A DNA stretch of 64,000 nucleotides from an uncultured Opitutaceae bacterium (GTDB taxonomy: Bacteria; Verrucomicrobiota; Verrucomicrobiia; Opitutales; Opitutaceae), in contig CAIOZY010000039.1 of NCBI GenBank assembly GCA_903862935.1, positions 24,764 to 88,763 of the forward strand, given 5' to 3'. Numbering within the stretch: position 1 is the first letter of the stretch; every line of letters begins with the position of its first letter. The notes beneath the pieces are model-generated. The model saw only the letters and a list, made by a program, of their open reading frames with translations, searched no databases and had not been told where the DNA came from. Below, piece after piece: positions 25,073 to 34,030 of the stretch. The position numbers were made by a program, and so were the translations under genes.

Positions 25073-26899
25073 TCAGCGCGCGGGGACCACGTGGTCCTCG
25101 GCGGGTCCGGACCAGAGAGCCCGGACGACCGCGATCAGGACGGCCGAGCTGACGGCAAAGGTGATTCCCAGGCCCAGGGCGTACGGCCAGCGCCCGTAGA
25201 TCACGTTTCCGACCGTGAACAGCCCCGACCAGATGGTCGAGCAGCCGGCGACCCAGCCCAGGAGAGCCATCGGGATATTGTCCCGCAGGTGCCCCCGGCC
25301 CTCCTCGGCCGGGATCCCCGCCTCCTCCCGGACACGCCGCCATCCCGGCCCAAAGGGCCGGGTCAGCCGGTAGAAGGACACGAGCGTCGTCCTGTCAGTG
25401 GCCGGCCCGAGGTAGGCCGTTGCGACCCAGCAGACGGTCGTGATGACAATCGTGATGATCAGGGCCTGGTCGGTTGAGAAGGCGACGCCCCGGTGGTGCA
25501 GGATAAGGAGCCCGAGCGACACCACGAAGGAACTGGCCATCGCCACCACCTCGCACCAGGCGTTCACCCGCCACCAAAACCAGCGGACCAGGTACAGCAG
25601 CCCCGTCCCCGCCCCCACCTGGAGGATGATGTCAAAGGTGTCCTTGGCGCTGTCCAACAGAAACGTCATCCCGGCCGAGCAGAAGAAGATGCCCACCGTG
25701 GCGACCCGCCCGGCGAGCACGTAGTGGCGCTCGCCCGCATCGGGCCGGATGAACTGCCGGTAGAAGTCGTGCACCAGGTACGAGGCGCCCCAGTTCAGGT
25801 GGGTCAGGATCGTCGAGGAGTTTGCCGCCAGGAGCCCGCCGACCATGAGGCCGACGAAGCCGACCGGCAGGAACTTGAGCATCGCCGGGTACGCGATGTC
25901 GTGGCCCAGCAGGTGGGGATCCAGGTTCGGGAAGGCCTTCTGGATGTCGGAGAGCTGGGGGTAGATGATGATCGAGCACAGCCCAACGAGGATCCAGGGC
26001 CAGGGCCGCAGGACATAGTGGGTTATATTGAAGAAAAGGACCGCCCCGAGGGAGTCCTTCTCGGACTTGGAGGCAAGCATCCGCTGGGCGATGAAGCTCC
26101 CCCCGCCCGGCTCTGAACCCGGGTACCACACCGCCCACCATTGCACCGCCAGCGGCATCACGAACACCGCGACCGCCAGGTCCCAGTTGTTCGTGAAGTC
26201 CGGCAGGATGTCCAGGTAGTGGAGACCGTTCGGGCCGGGCCTCACCGAAAGCTCGTGGAGCAGGACCGGCATCCCGCCCACCGCCTTGACCGCATAGTAG
26301 GCGGCCGCGATGACCGCGGTCATCTTGATGAAGAACTGGATCATGTCGATGACCAGCACCCCCCAGAGCCCCGAGTAGGTCGCGAACGAAACATTAAGGA
26401 CCCCGCAGACGAGCAGCGTCTGCCAGCGCTCCATCCCGAAGAGGATCCCGGCGATCTTGCAGGCCGCCAGGTTCACCGCGGCCATGATCATGCAGTTGAA
26501 GAAAAGCCCCATGTAGACGGAGCGGAAGGCGCGCACGAACCCGGCCGCCTTGCCGGAGTAGCGCACCGCGTAGAACTCCAGGTCGGTCATCACCCCCGAC
26601 CGGCGCCATAGCCGGGCGTAGAAGAACACCGTGGCCACCCCCGTCAGCGTGAAGGCCCACCAGCACCAGTTGCCCGCCACCCCCTGGCGCCGGACAATGT
26701 CGGTGACCAGGTTCGGGGTGTCGCTGCTGAAGGTGGTGGCGACCATGGACAGGCCCGCCAGCCACCACGGGACCGAGCGGCCCGAGGCGAAGAACTCCGA
26801 GGTGTTCTTCCCGGCCCGCTTGCCGAAGAAAAGCGCCGGTGCAAAGCAGACCAGCACGCTCGCAATCGCGATGATCCAGTCAATGGGGTGGAGGTGCAC
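25073..26899 (-). CDS. Sodium:solute symporter family protein
   Basis: This protein of about 608 residues has some 13-15 predicted membrane helices. FFASGRSVPWWLAGLSMVAT near the N-terminus, followed by a TNLVTDIV-like helix break, is the standard helix 1-2 signature of the SSS family; GLMVGGLLAANSSTILTHLNWG holds the sodium-site serine/threonine region of helix 8. Members use the sodium gradient to import sugars, amino acids or similar. It directly follows a GH63-type glucosidase, so uptake of released sugar is a reasonable guess. The GTG at 26899 is taken as start; a TTG at 26956 overlaps the glucosidase and has poor spacing to a Shine-Dalgarno-like GAGGAG. Confidence 0.87.
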   Translation of the reverse strand: MHLHPIDWIIAIASVLVCFAPALFFGKRAGKNTSEFFASGRSVPWWLAGLSMVATTFSSDTPNLVTDIVRRQGVAGNWCWWAFTLTGVATVFFYARLWRRSGVMTDLEFYAVRYSGKAAGFVRAFRSVYMGLFFNCMIMAAVNLAACKIAGILFGMERWQTLLVCGVLNVSFATYSGLWGVLVIDMIQFFIKMTAVIAAAYYAVKAVGGMPVLLHELSVRPGPNGLHYLDILPDFTNNWDLAVAVFVMPLAVQWWAVWYPGSEPGGGSFIAQRMLASKSEKDSLGAVLFFNITHYVLRPWPWILVGLCSIIIYPQLSDIQKAFPNLDPHLLGHDIAYPAMLKFLPVGFVGLMVGGLLAANSSTILTHLNWGASYLVHDFYRQFIRPDAGERHYVLAGRVATVGIFFCSAGMTFLLDSAKDTFDIILQVGAGTGLLYLVRWFWWRVNAWCEVVAMASSFVVSLGLLILHHRGVAFSTDQALIITIVITTVCWVATAYLGPATDRTTLVSFYRLTRPFGPGWRRVREEAGIPAEEGRGHLRDNIPMALLGWVAGCSTIWSGLFTVGNVIYGRWPYALGLGITFAVSSAVLIAVVRALWSGPAEDHVVPAR

Positions 26900-26948
26900 T
26901 CGCCGGCCGATAATTCCGAGCCCGCGCCCCGCGTCAAGACCAGGACCT

Positions 26949-29651
26949 TCAGACAAACTCCTCGATCAGCCGGGTCACCAGGGCGGTCCATCCCGTCTGG
27001 TGGCTCGCCCCGAGGCCCTGCCCCGTCTCCCCGTGGAAGTACTCGTGGAAGAGCAGCAGATCGCGCCAGTGCGGGTCGCTCACGTAGCGGGCCTCCATCC
27101 CCATCGCGGGCCGGCGCCCTCCCCCGTTGGGAAGAAAGAGCGAGGCGAGCCGCCGCGCCAGCTCGCGCGAAACCTGGCGCAGGTTGAGGCGGCGGCCGCT
27201 TCCGGTCGGAAACTCGACCGTGAAGGAGTCGCCGTAGAAGTGGTGGTAGCGCTCGAGCGCCTCGATCAGCAGGTAGTTGAGGGGAATCCACACCGGCCCC
27301 CTCCAGTTTGAGTTGCCCCCGAACAGGACCCCGAGGGACTCGCCGGGCTCGTAGCCGACCCGGTGCTCCACTCCGCCGGCCTGGACGGTGAAGGGGCTCT
27401 CGCCATAGACCCGGGACAGCGAGCGGATCCCGTAAGGGGAGAGAAACTCCTTCTCGTCGAAAACGTACTTGAGGACGCGCTCCAGCCGCTCCCGGGACGG
27501 GATCGCCAGGAGCCTCCGGTCGGCCGTGCACCCGCCTCGCGTCAGGTAGGAGATCTTCTCGGTAAGGTCGGTGCGGTTCTCCAGAAACCAGCGGGTCCGC
27601 TTGGCGAAGCCCGGCAGGCGGGCGAGCCGGAGGTCGTCGATGAATTCGACGGCGAACAGGGGCACGATCCCGACGATCGAGCGCAGGCGAAGCGGAACCG
27701 CCCGGCCCTCCGAGAGGATCTGGTCGTAGTAAAATCCGTCCTGCTCGTCCCACAGGCCGGTGCCGCCGAGCGAGTTCATGGCGTCGGCGATCGCCACAAA
27801 GTGCTCGAAGAACTTCGAGGCGATGTCCTCGTAGATCGGCTCCTCCTCGGCCAGTTCCAGGGCGATCGCGAGCATCGTTCCGCAGTAGAACGCCATCCAG
27901 GCGGTCCCGTCCGCCTGGACGAGGCTCCCCCCCCCCGGCAGGGGCTTCGAGCGGTCGAAGACCCCGACATTGTCGAGCCCGAGGAACCCGCCGCTGAACA
28001 GGTGCCGGCCCTCGGGGTCCTTTCGGTTCACCCACCACGTGAAGTTAAGGAGCAGCTTCTGGAACACGCGGGCGAGGAAGGCGCGGTCGCGCCAGCCCTT
28101 GGCGCCCGTCATCTTGTAGACCCGCCAGCAGGCCCACGCATGGACCGGGGGGTTGACGTCGGAGAAATTCCACTCATAGGCCGGAATCTGGCCGTTGGGG
28201 TGCAGGTACCACTCGCGCAGAAGCAGGTTCAGCTGCGCCTTCGAGAAGTCCGGGTCGATCCGGGCGAACGGGAGCATGTGGAACGCAAGGTCCCAAGCCG
28301 CAAACCACGGGTACTCCCACTTGTCCGGAACGGAGAGGACGTCCCGGGCGTACAGGTGGGGCCAGTCCCGGTTGCGGGCCACGGCGGCCCGCTCGGGCGG
28401 GGGCGGAGGCTGGCCCGGGTCGCCCTCAAGCCAGTCCGGGACGACGTAGTGGTAGAACTGCTTCGACCACAGGAGCCCGGCGTAGGCCTGTCGGGCAACC
28501 CTGCGGGCCTCGGCGCAGTCGACCCCCGTCTCGGAGCTTTCGGGCGCAGCCACCGTGTCATCGGTGCCCCGGATCCCCGCGTAGAACCGGTCCGCCTCGG
28601 CCTCCCGCGCAGAGGCCACCCGCTCGAAGTCCCGCCCGAAGGCCGCAGCCGGCCGGGCCTGTTCCGAATAGAGCCGAAGCCTCCAAGTCCGCTCCTCACC
28701 CGGAGCCAGCTCCAGGATCCGGTGGACCGCGCACTTGGTCCCGGTCTGGGCTGGGTTCACGCGGCCCGGCAGGCCGCCTACGACCGCACCGTGGAAGGCG
28801 TCCTTCACATAGGCCGATGCGTTCTTCCCGTCGAAAAGGAGCGCGCTGTTGGTTTCGTTCTCCGTGAAGAGCCAGGATTCCGCCCTACTGGCCCCATCGG
28901 ACTCGAGGAAGAATCGCCCCAGGGTCTCGTGATCGCACTGCACCCGGCCGTCTTGCGCCAGGCCCAGGCGGGGTCGCAATCCCTGGCCCTCGTGCCGGCA
29001 CCCCCACGACCAGGTATTTCGGAACCAGAGGGTCGGCAGGACGTGCAACCGGGCCGGATCCGGACCCCGATTCGCCACGCGGATCCGGATGCACAGGTCA
29101 TCCGGACCGGCCTTGGCGTACTCGATTCCGACATCGAAGTAACGGCCGCCGTCGAAAGCTCCGGTCTCCAGAAGCTCGAACTCGGGCTCGATCCGCCCGC
29201 GCCTGCGGTTCTCCTCGCGCAGTCGCTGGTAGGGAAACTCGCCCTGCGGATACTTGTACAGCGCCTTCAGCCAGGAGTGGGTCGGGGTTCCATCCAAGTA
29301 GAAGTAGCACTCCTTGACGTCCTCGCCGTGGTTCCCCTCGAAGCCGGTGAGCCCGAACAGGCGCTCCTTGAGGATCGGGTCGTTCCCGTTCCAAAGGGCC
29401 AGGGCGAAGCACAGCCGGCATTCCCGGTCGCAAATCCCGAGCAATCCGTCCTCCCCCCAGCGGTAGGCCCGCGAGATCGCCTGCTCGTAGGTGAAGTAGT
29501 TCCAGCTCTCCGCGTCCGCGGAGTAATCCTCCCGCACCGTTCCCCACTGCCGCTCGGCCAGGTACGGCCCCCACCGCTTCCAGTTTCGCTCCCGGCGGGC
29601 GTCCTCAGCCAGACGGTCGAGTTCCGGGTTCGAGGCCACGGTTGCCTTCAC
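26949..29651 (-). CDS. GH63-type glucosidase
   Basis: This 900-residue protein has no signal peptide. The N-terminal beta domain includes WNYFTYEQAISRAYRWGEDG; the C-terminal (alpha/alpha)6 barrel contains PWFAAWDLAFHMLPFA, PAYEWNFSDVNPPVHAWA and NWRGPVWIPLNYLL, a set shared by large bacterial GH63 proteins related to mannosyl-oligosaccharide glucosidase. They are inverting alpha-glucosidases; the natural bacterial substrate is generally unknown. GTG 29651 follows the methyltransferase stop by 3 nt. It belongs to a minus-strand run from the GT2 at 33923 to the symporter at 25073. Confidence 0.85.
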   Translation of the reverse strand: MKATVASNPELDRLAEDARRERNWKRWGPYLAERQWGTVREDYSADAESWNYFTYEQAISRAYRWGEDGLLGICDRECRLCFALALWNGNDPILKERLFGLTGFEGNHGEDVKECYFYLDGTPTHSWLKALYKYPQGEFPYQRLREENRRRGRIEPEFELLETGAFDGGRYFDVGIEYAKAGPDDLCIRIRVANRGPDPARLHVLPTLWFRNTWSWGCRHEGQGLRPRLGLAQDGRVQCDHETLGRFFLESDGASRAESWLFTENETNSALLFDGKNASAYVKDAFHGAVVGGLPGRVNPAQTGTKCAVHRILELAPGEERTWRLRLYSEQARPAAAFGRDFERVASAREAEADRFYAGIRGTDDTVAAPESSETGVDCAEARRVARQAYAGLLWSKQFYHYVVPDWLEGDPGQPPPPPERAAVARNRDWPHLYARDVLSVPDKWEYPWFAAWDLAFHMLPFARIDPDFSKAQLNLLLREWYLHPNGQIPAYEWNFSDVNPPVHAWACWRVYKMTGAKGWRDRAFLARVFQKLLLNFTWWVNRKDPEGRHLFSGGFLGLDNVGVFDRSKPLPGGGSLVQADGTAWMAFYCGTMLAIALELAEEEPIYEDIASKFFEHFVAIADAMNSLGGTGLWDEQDGFYYDQILSEGRAVPLRLRSIVGIVPLFAVEFIDDLRLARLPGFAKRTRWFLENRTDLTEKISYLTRGGCTADRRLLAIPSRERLERVLKYVFDEKEFLSPYGIRSLSRVYGESPFTVQAGGVEHRVGYEPGESLGVLFGGNSNWRGPVWIPLNYLLIEALERYHHFYGDSFTVEFPTGSGRRLNLRQVSRELARRLASLFLPNGGGRRPAMGMEARYVSDPHWRDLLLFHEYFHGETGQGLGASHQTGWTALVTRLIEEFV

Positions 29652-29654
29652 GGG

Positions 29655-30539
29655 TCACACCGCGATGCCAATCGGCATCGCTCCCATGCGCACCTTCCGT
29701 TCGGCGACCCCCGTGAGCAAGCCCCAGGGGAGAAGCCTTTCGAAGGAATTGATCTTCTTGATCTTTAGATTCTTGAGGATCCGGCAGCGCAGGATGTCTC
29801 GCCATCCGGGTCCCCGGGCTAACTGCTGCGGCTCGAAGCCCGCCTGGCGCAGCGCCCGGGCCATCGCCTCCGGCGTGAAGAAGCTCACATGGATCTCGGG
29901 CTGCACGTACGACCAGCGCCTGAGATCCCGGGGCGCAGTCTCGGCATTCTGCGTGATGGGATAGAGACGCCCACCGGCCTTGAGGAGCCGCCGCAGTTGC
30001 TTCAGGACACTGACCGGATCCGGAACGTGCTCGAGGACATCGATCGCCGTGACGACATCAAAATCGCCTGCGCGGGCGGACAACTCCGCCTCGGTTAGGA
30101 TCGGGACACCGCTTGCCCGGGCCTTCTCGGCCCACACGCCCGTGTCGAAGCCGAACACCTGGTCTTTTCCCAGGCCGTTTAGGTGGCGGACCAGGGTCCC
30201 GCATCCGCAGCCGAAGTCGAGCCAGGCGACGGGTCCGGGATGGTCACTGTGGACGAGCCGGTCCCAGCCCCGCCACTCGTACTGTCGGACGGTGGTCCGA
30301 GGGTTATCAAACTCGAACGCGTAGTCGATCAGCGGGTCGGATCCCCTGCCCTCGTAATACGCCTCGTCGTAGATCGCTGCGTAGTCGGTCCACGGATCCT
30401 CCACAAAATGGAGGCCGCAGCCGACGCAACGTCTCAGGGAGAACTCCCGAGGGCTTCTGACTCCGCGCTTGGAGCCCAGCGCCTGGGTCGCCGCGCCGCA
30501 GATGGGGCACTGGGGCTCAGCCGTTTTCGTCGCGACCAT
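29655..30539 (-). CDS. Zinc-ribbon class I SAM methyltransferase
   Basis: This 294-residue protein opens with a zinc ribbon (CPICG at about residue 10, then CVGCG), followed by a Rossmann methyltransferase domain: WLDFGCGCGTLVRHL is SAM motif I, and FDVVTAIDVLEHVPDP the acidic and post motifs. This combination is common in sugar or small-molecule methyltransferases in surface polysaccharide loci. The acceptor cannot be named. ATG 30539 starts just before the first cysteine pair; the longer frame to 30692 runs into the TPR gene and is not supported. Confidence 0.84.
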   Translation of the reverse strand: MVATKTAEPQCPICGAATQALGSKRGVRSPREFSLRRCVGCGLHFVEDPWTDYAAIYDEAYYEGRGSDPLIDYAFEFDNPRTTVRQYEWRGWDRLVHSDHPGPVAWLDFGCGCGTLVRHLNGLGKDQVFGFDTGVWAEKARASGVPILTEAELSARAGDFDVVTAIDVLEHVPDPVSVLKQLRRLLKAGGRLYPITQNAETAPRDLRRWSYVQPEIHVSFFTPEAMARALRQAGFEPQQLARGPGWRDILRCRILKNLKIKKINSFERLLPWGLLTGVAERKVRMGAMPIGIAV

Positions 30540-30591
30540 AGGCCGTTCAGGGAAACCCCGAGCCCACCGGAAGGCAAACCTGCAGATCCAC

Positions 30592-32835
30592 CTATTTGGG
30601 GCTCTGCAGCCGTTGCACGATCTCAAACTCCGCCCTGGCCTCGGCCTTGCGTCCCTGGGCCTCCAGGAGCACCCCGAGGTTCTTGTGGGCATCGGTGTAG
30701 CCGGGCTTCAGCCGGATAGCCTCCCTGAACTGGGGCCCAGCCTCCTCTCTCCTCCCCGCCATGTAGAGCACACCTCCGTAGTTATTGTGCGCCTCCGCAT
30801 TGCGCGGGTCCAGGCGGGTTGCGTGCTCCAGGTCGCCAAGGGCCTCATCGAGCTTTCCCTGCTTCGCCAGCAGGGTTCCCGAGTCTAGAAAGCCGCTCGC
30901 GGCGTTCGGATTGAGCCTCTTTGCCGTGCGGAACTGCTCCATGGCCTCGTCTGTCCGGCCGGCCTTCGCGAGGGCATGCCCGAGGTTGTCATAGGCATTC
31001 CCGTAGTCTGGCTTGATCTCGATAATTTTCCGGTATTGCGCCATCGCTTCCTCGATCCGTCCCTCGTGCAACAGGACGTTGCCGAGATTGTTGCGCGCAT
31101 CGGCGTGCCCCGGGTTGAGGCGAATGGCCTCCCCGTATGCCCTGATCGAATCGGATTGGTTGCCTAGGGCATCGGAGACAACACCTAGGTTGAACCACCC
31201 CTCGACGTAATCGGGCTGGATCTGAAGCAGTTCCTTGAGAAGGGTCCGGGCTTCGTCCGCCCGCCCTGCGTGGAGGAGATCAACGGCGAGGTTATTGCGC
31301 ACCTCGGGATCTCTCGGACTGATTCCCTTCGCCAGGTTGTATTCAGCGATCGCCTCGTCGAGCTTTCCTGACTCCGCAAGGGCCGCACCGAGATTGGTGT
31401 GCGCAACGACATAGCGGGGGAAGAGCCGGATCGCCTTCCGATAATGGGGGATAGCCTCGGAAACCCGGCCCCGGCGAGAGAGACAGGCCCCCAGATTGTT
31501 GTTCCCCTCGATGTAGTCCGGCCTGAGCCGGACGGCTTCCTCAAAGTGGACCAAGGCCTCGTCCCTCCGGGACGAATTCTCAAGAATCATGCCCAAGTTG
31601 TTGTGTGCCATCCAGCAGGCCGGATTTCTCGCAAGGATCGTGCGGTAAAAGAGCTCTGCATCGTGATAGCTGCGGCATTCAGCCCAGGTAAGGATGCCAA
31701 GGGGGATGAGAAGCACCGCCGCGGCAGTCCATGCCCCTGCGCGGGATCGACCCGCCACCCTGCCCCAGGCAAGCGTGAGTCCCGCCGCAACGGCCGAGAA
31801 GACCCCAAGGCTTGCCAGGTACTGCCAATGGTCGGCGACGAAGGAAAAGACAAAGGCGTAGACATTCAGGAACCCCAGGATGGGGAAGAGCGATCCGACG
31901 AAGAGAAGCCAAGCGGCAAGGGGCGCCCGAGAGCGCCCCCTGAGGCTCCAAAGCAGCGCGGTAAACGCCAAAACTCCGAGTGGGAATCCGTGCTGCCACC
32001 AGACTCCGGAATCGATCCTCCAGCGCGGGTAGATGAAGATCAAGTCCCTCGGCCACACGAGTTTTCCAAGATAGAACACGACCGACCGCCCCGCGATGAG
32101 GGTTCTCTCCAGAATGGAGTACGAGAAGTCGGACCCCTCCGCGCCGATGAACTTGCGCTCAACCCATCCCGTGAACAGCCCCCCGGCTGCGGCGAGGACA
32201 AACCACGGCAGGAGAGGGACGACGTCACCCCGCCAGGAGATTCGGCCCCGTTTCCACCACAGCACCACAAGCAATGCCGCGGGCAACGTCGCGGCCATGC
32301 TCTTGCTTAGGATCGCCAGGGTGAAAAACGCTGTCGCAAGCCAGTATGGCCTCCTCCGGGCCGTCGCTTCCGCTGTGTCCATCCCGCCCCCCCTCCACCG
32401 CAGATAGGTGAGGGCTGACATCAGGTAGAACACCGTCGAAAGGGTATTCTTTTGCTCCGAGATCCACGCCACCGACTCGACGCAGACCGGATGCAGAGCG
32501 AAGATGAATGCCGCGAGCCACGCCCCGGTTATCGAGAGCCGCCGCAGGACGAGCGCCAACAGGCATGCCGACGTCGCATGGAGCAGGATGTTGGCGATGT
32601 GGTAGCCCGAAGCCGCATCGCCCCAAAGCCGGTGCTCGACCCAGAAGACGCTGTGTAGCACCGGGTAATACTGTTCTGTCGCGCCAACCTGAAACCAGAT
32701 CTGGCCCAGGCCGGCGAGCGAGCGGAGGGCCGGCTTGGTGACGTAGTCCGGATCGTTCCAGACATAGCCCGCCCCCACCGCGGGCCAGTACGCCGCGAAA
32801 GTCGCGACAAAAACCAGCAGGATCGCGGGCAGCAT
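30592..32835 (-). CDS. TMTC-like membrane protein with long TPR tail
   Basis: This protein of about 747 residues has some ten membrane helices in its first half, with GYVWNDPDYV after helix 1 and ALHPVCVESVAWISEQKNTL in a later loop, the same HP..VE.V..... K pattern as the protein at 19484. The second half holds about nine TPRs with consensus A..NLG..L...GR..EA. The family includes eukaryotic O-mannosyltransferases (TMTC1-4). It lies between a GT2 and a methyltransferase, consistent with glycan work, but activity is unproven. ATG 32835 was used; TTG 32922, preceded by GGGGTG, is possible. Confidence 0.82.
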   Translation of the reverse strand: MLPAILLVFVATFAAYWPAVGAGYVWNDPDYVTKPALRSLAGLGQIWFQVGATEQYYPVLHSVFWVEHRLWGDAASGYHIANILLHATSACLLALVLRRLSITGAWLAAFIFALHPVCVESVAWISEQKNTLSTVFYLMSALTYLRWRGGGMDTAEATARRRPYWLATAFFTLAILSKSMAATLPAALLVVLWWKRGRISWRGDVVPLLPWFVLAAAGGLFTGWVERKFIGAEGSDFSYSILERTLIAGRSVVFYLGKLVWPRDLIFIYPRWRIDSGVWWQHGFPLGVLAFTALLWSLRGRSRAPLAAWLLFVGSLFPILGFLNVYAFVFSFVADHWQYLASLGVFSAVAAGLTLAWGRVAGRSRAGAWTAAAVLLIPLGILTWAECRSYHDAELFYRTILARNPACWMAHNNLGMILENSSRRDEALVHFEEAVRLRPDYIEGNNNLGACLSRRGRVSEAIPHYRKAIRLFPRYVVAHTNLGAALAESGKLDEAIAEYNLAKGISPRDPEVRNNLAVDLLHAGRADEARTLLKELLQIQPDYVEGWFNLGVVSDALGNQSDSIRAYGEAIRLNPGHADARNNLGNVLLHEGRIEEAMAQYRKIIEIKPDYGNAYDNLGHALAKAGRTDEAMEQFRTAKRLNPNAASGFLDSGTLLAKQGKLDEALGDLEHATRLDPRNAEAHNNYGGVLYMAGRREEAGPQFREAIRLKPGYTDAHKNLGVLLEAQGRKAEARAEFEIVQRLQSPK

Positions 32836-32978
32836 CCTGCGTAGCGGGCTGTCCTGCGGGGCTGGTAGTTTGGGCAGCACGGCCGCAATTAAAGAGGTCT
32901 GGGCCGCGCGAAGTGAATGCAAATTTCACCCCGGGCGGCTGGATGTTGGGCGGCCGTCACCAGTATGCGGACACCCGG

Positions 32979-33923
32979 TCAGGCTCTCGGTCCCGGGGAA
33001 AACCCCTCGAGTCGGTCGACGATGAACTTCGGGCGGGACCTGACCTCCTCGTAGATCCGGCCGATATACTCGCCCAGGATCCCTATGCTGATCAGCTGGA
33101 TACCCCCCAGGAACAGGATCATGATCACCATGGTGGGATTTCCCATTGGGAAAGGGAAGCCCGCGAGCTTCATGGCCAGATAGACCAACGCCATCAGGAA
33201 GGAGAAGCCTGCGATCAGGAACCCGAACTGGGTGCTGAGCGTCAAGGCATAGGTCGAGAAGCCAAAGATCCCGTTGAAGCCAATCCGCAGGGAACCCAGG
33301 AACCGGTTGTAGTTGGTCTGCCCTGAGAATCGCGGCGGGCGGTCAAACGGGATCAGGCACTGCCGGAACCCCACGACCGCGACAAGGCCCCGCAGAAAAC
33401 CGTGACTCTCCTTCAGTTTCAGCAACTCGTTCACAACCCGGCGCGACAGAAGCCGGAAGTCCCCCGTGTTCTGCGGGATCTCCACATTGGCGATCCGGTT
33501 TATGACCCGGTAGCCGGCCGCAGCCACCAACCGCTTGATGAGCGGCTCCCCGGTTCGCCTCCGGCGTTGGGGGATCACGACGTCGTAACCCTCGCGCCAC
33601 TTGGCCACGAGCTCCGGCAGCAGCTCCGGAGGGTCCTGGAGGTCAACGTCCATTACGATGACCGCCTCGCCGCTCGCGTAGGACATTCCTCCCAAAGTCG
33701 CCATCGGCTGCCCAAATCTGCGCGAAAACCTCAGGAGCTTGATCCGGCTGTCGCGGGCGCGCTCCTCTAGGATCACCTCCTCGGTCCTGTCCGGAGACGG
33801 GTCCAGGGCGAAGATCACCTCGTAGTCCTCCGTGATCGTCGAGAGCAGAGGCCTGACACGCCGGAGGAACTCGGGGATGTTCTTCTCCTCCCGGTAGACG
33901 GGGACTACAAGGCTAAGAAGCAT
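32979..33923 (-). CDS. GT2 family polyprenyl-phosphate glycosyltransferase (GtrB/ArnC-like)
   Basis: This 314-residue protein has SLVVPVYREEKNIPEFL at the N-terminus, the nucleotide-sugar DxD site as MDVDLQDPPE, and QNTGDFRLLSR as in GtrB, ArnC and DPM1 relatives. Two C-terminal membrane helices (about 225-280) anchor it to the inner membrane. Such enzymes attach a sugar from a nucleotide donor to undecaprenyl phosphate, giving a donor for GT-C transferases. The TMTC-like protein encoded directly downstream is a plausible user of that donor. It is the first gene of the minus-strand run to 25073. Confidence 0.88.
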   Translation of the reverse strand: MLLSLVVPVYREEKNIPEFLRRVRPLLSTITEDYEVIFALDPSPDRTEEVILEERARDSRIKLLRFSRRFGQPMATLGGMSYASGEAVIVMDVDLQDPPELLPELVAKWREGYDVVIPQRRRRTGEPLIKRLVAAAGYRVINRIANVEIPQNTGDFRLLSRRVVNELLKLKESHGFLRGLVAVVGFRQCLIPFDRPPRFSGQTNYNRFLGSLRIGFNGIFGFSTYALTLSTQFGFLIAGFSFLMALVYLAMKLAGFPFPMGNPTMVIMILFLGGIQLISIGILGEYIGRIYEEVRSRPKFIVDRLEGFSPGPRA

Positions 33924-34030
33924 GGCTCCCCATTGGAGCCCGATCCGGCCCGAAGGCGCAACTCTTTTGGTTTGAAGCGGTCCAAGGTTGCCTCATTCGT
34001 TTCTGCAAACCACCCTCAGGCTTTCCCTTC

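Noticed and set aside
27363..29768. Long open frame of 801 codons on the plus strand
   Set aside because: It is antisense to the GH63-type glucosidase, has no recognisable motif, and arises from high third-position GC. The same holds for long antisense frames at 13395-15599 and 60686-62263, and for the shifted frame at 26644-28038 on the glucosidase strand.
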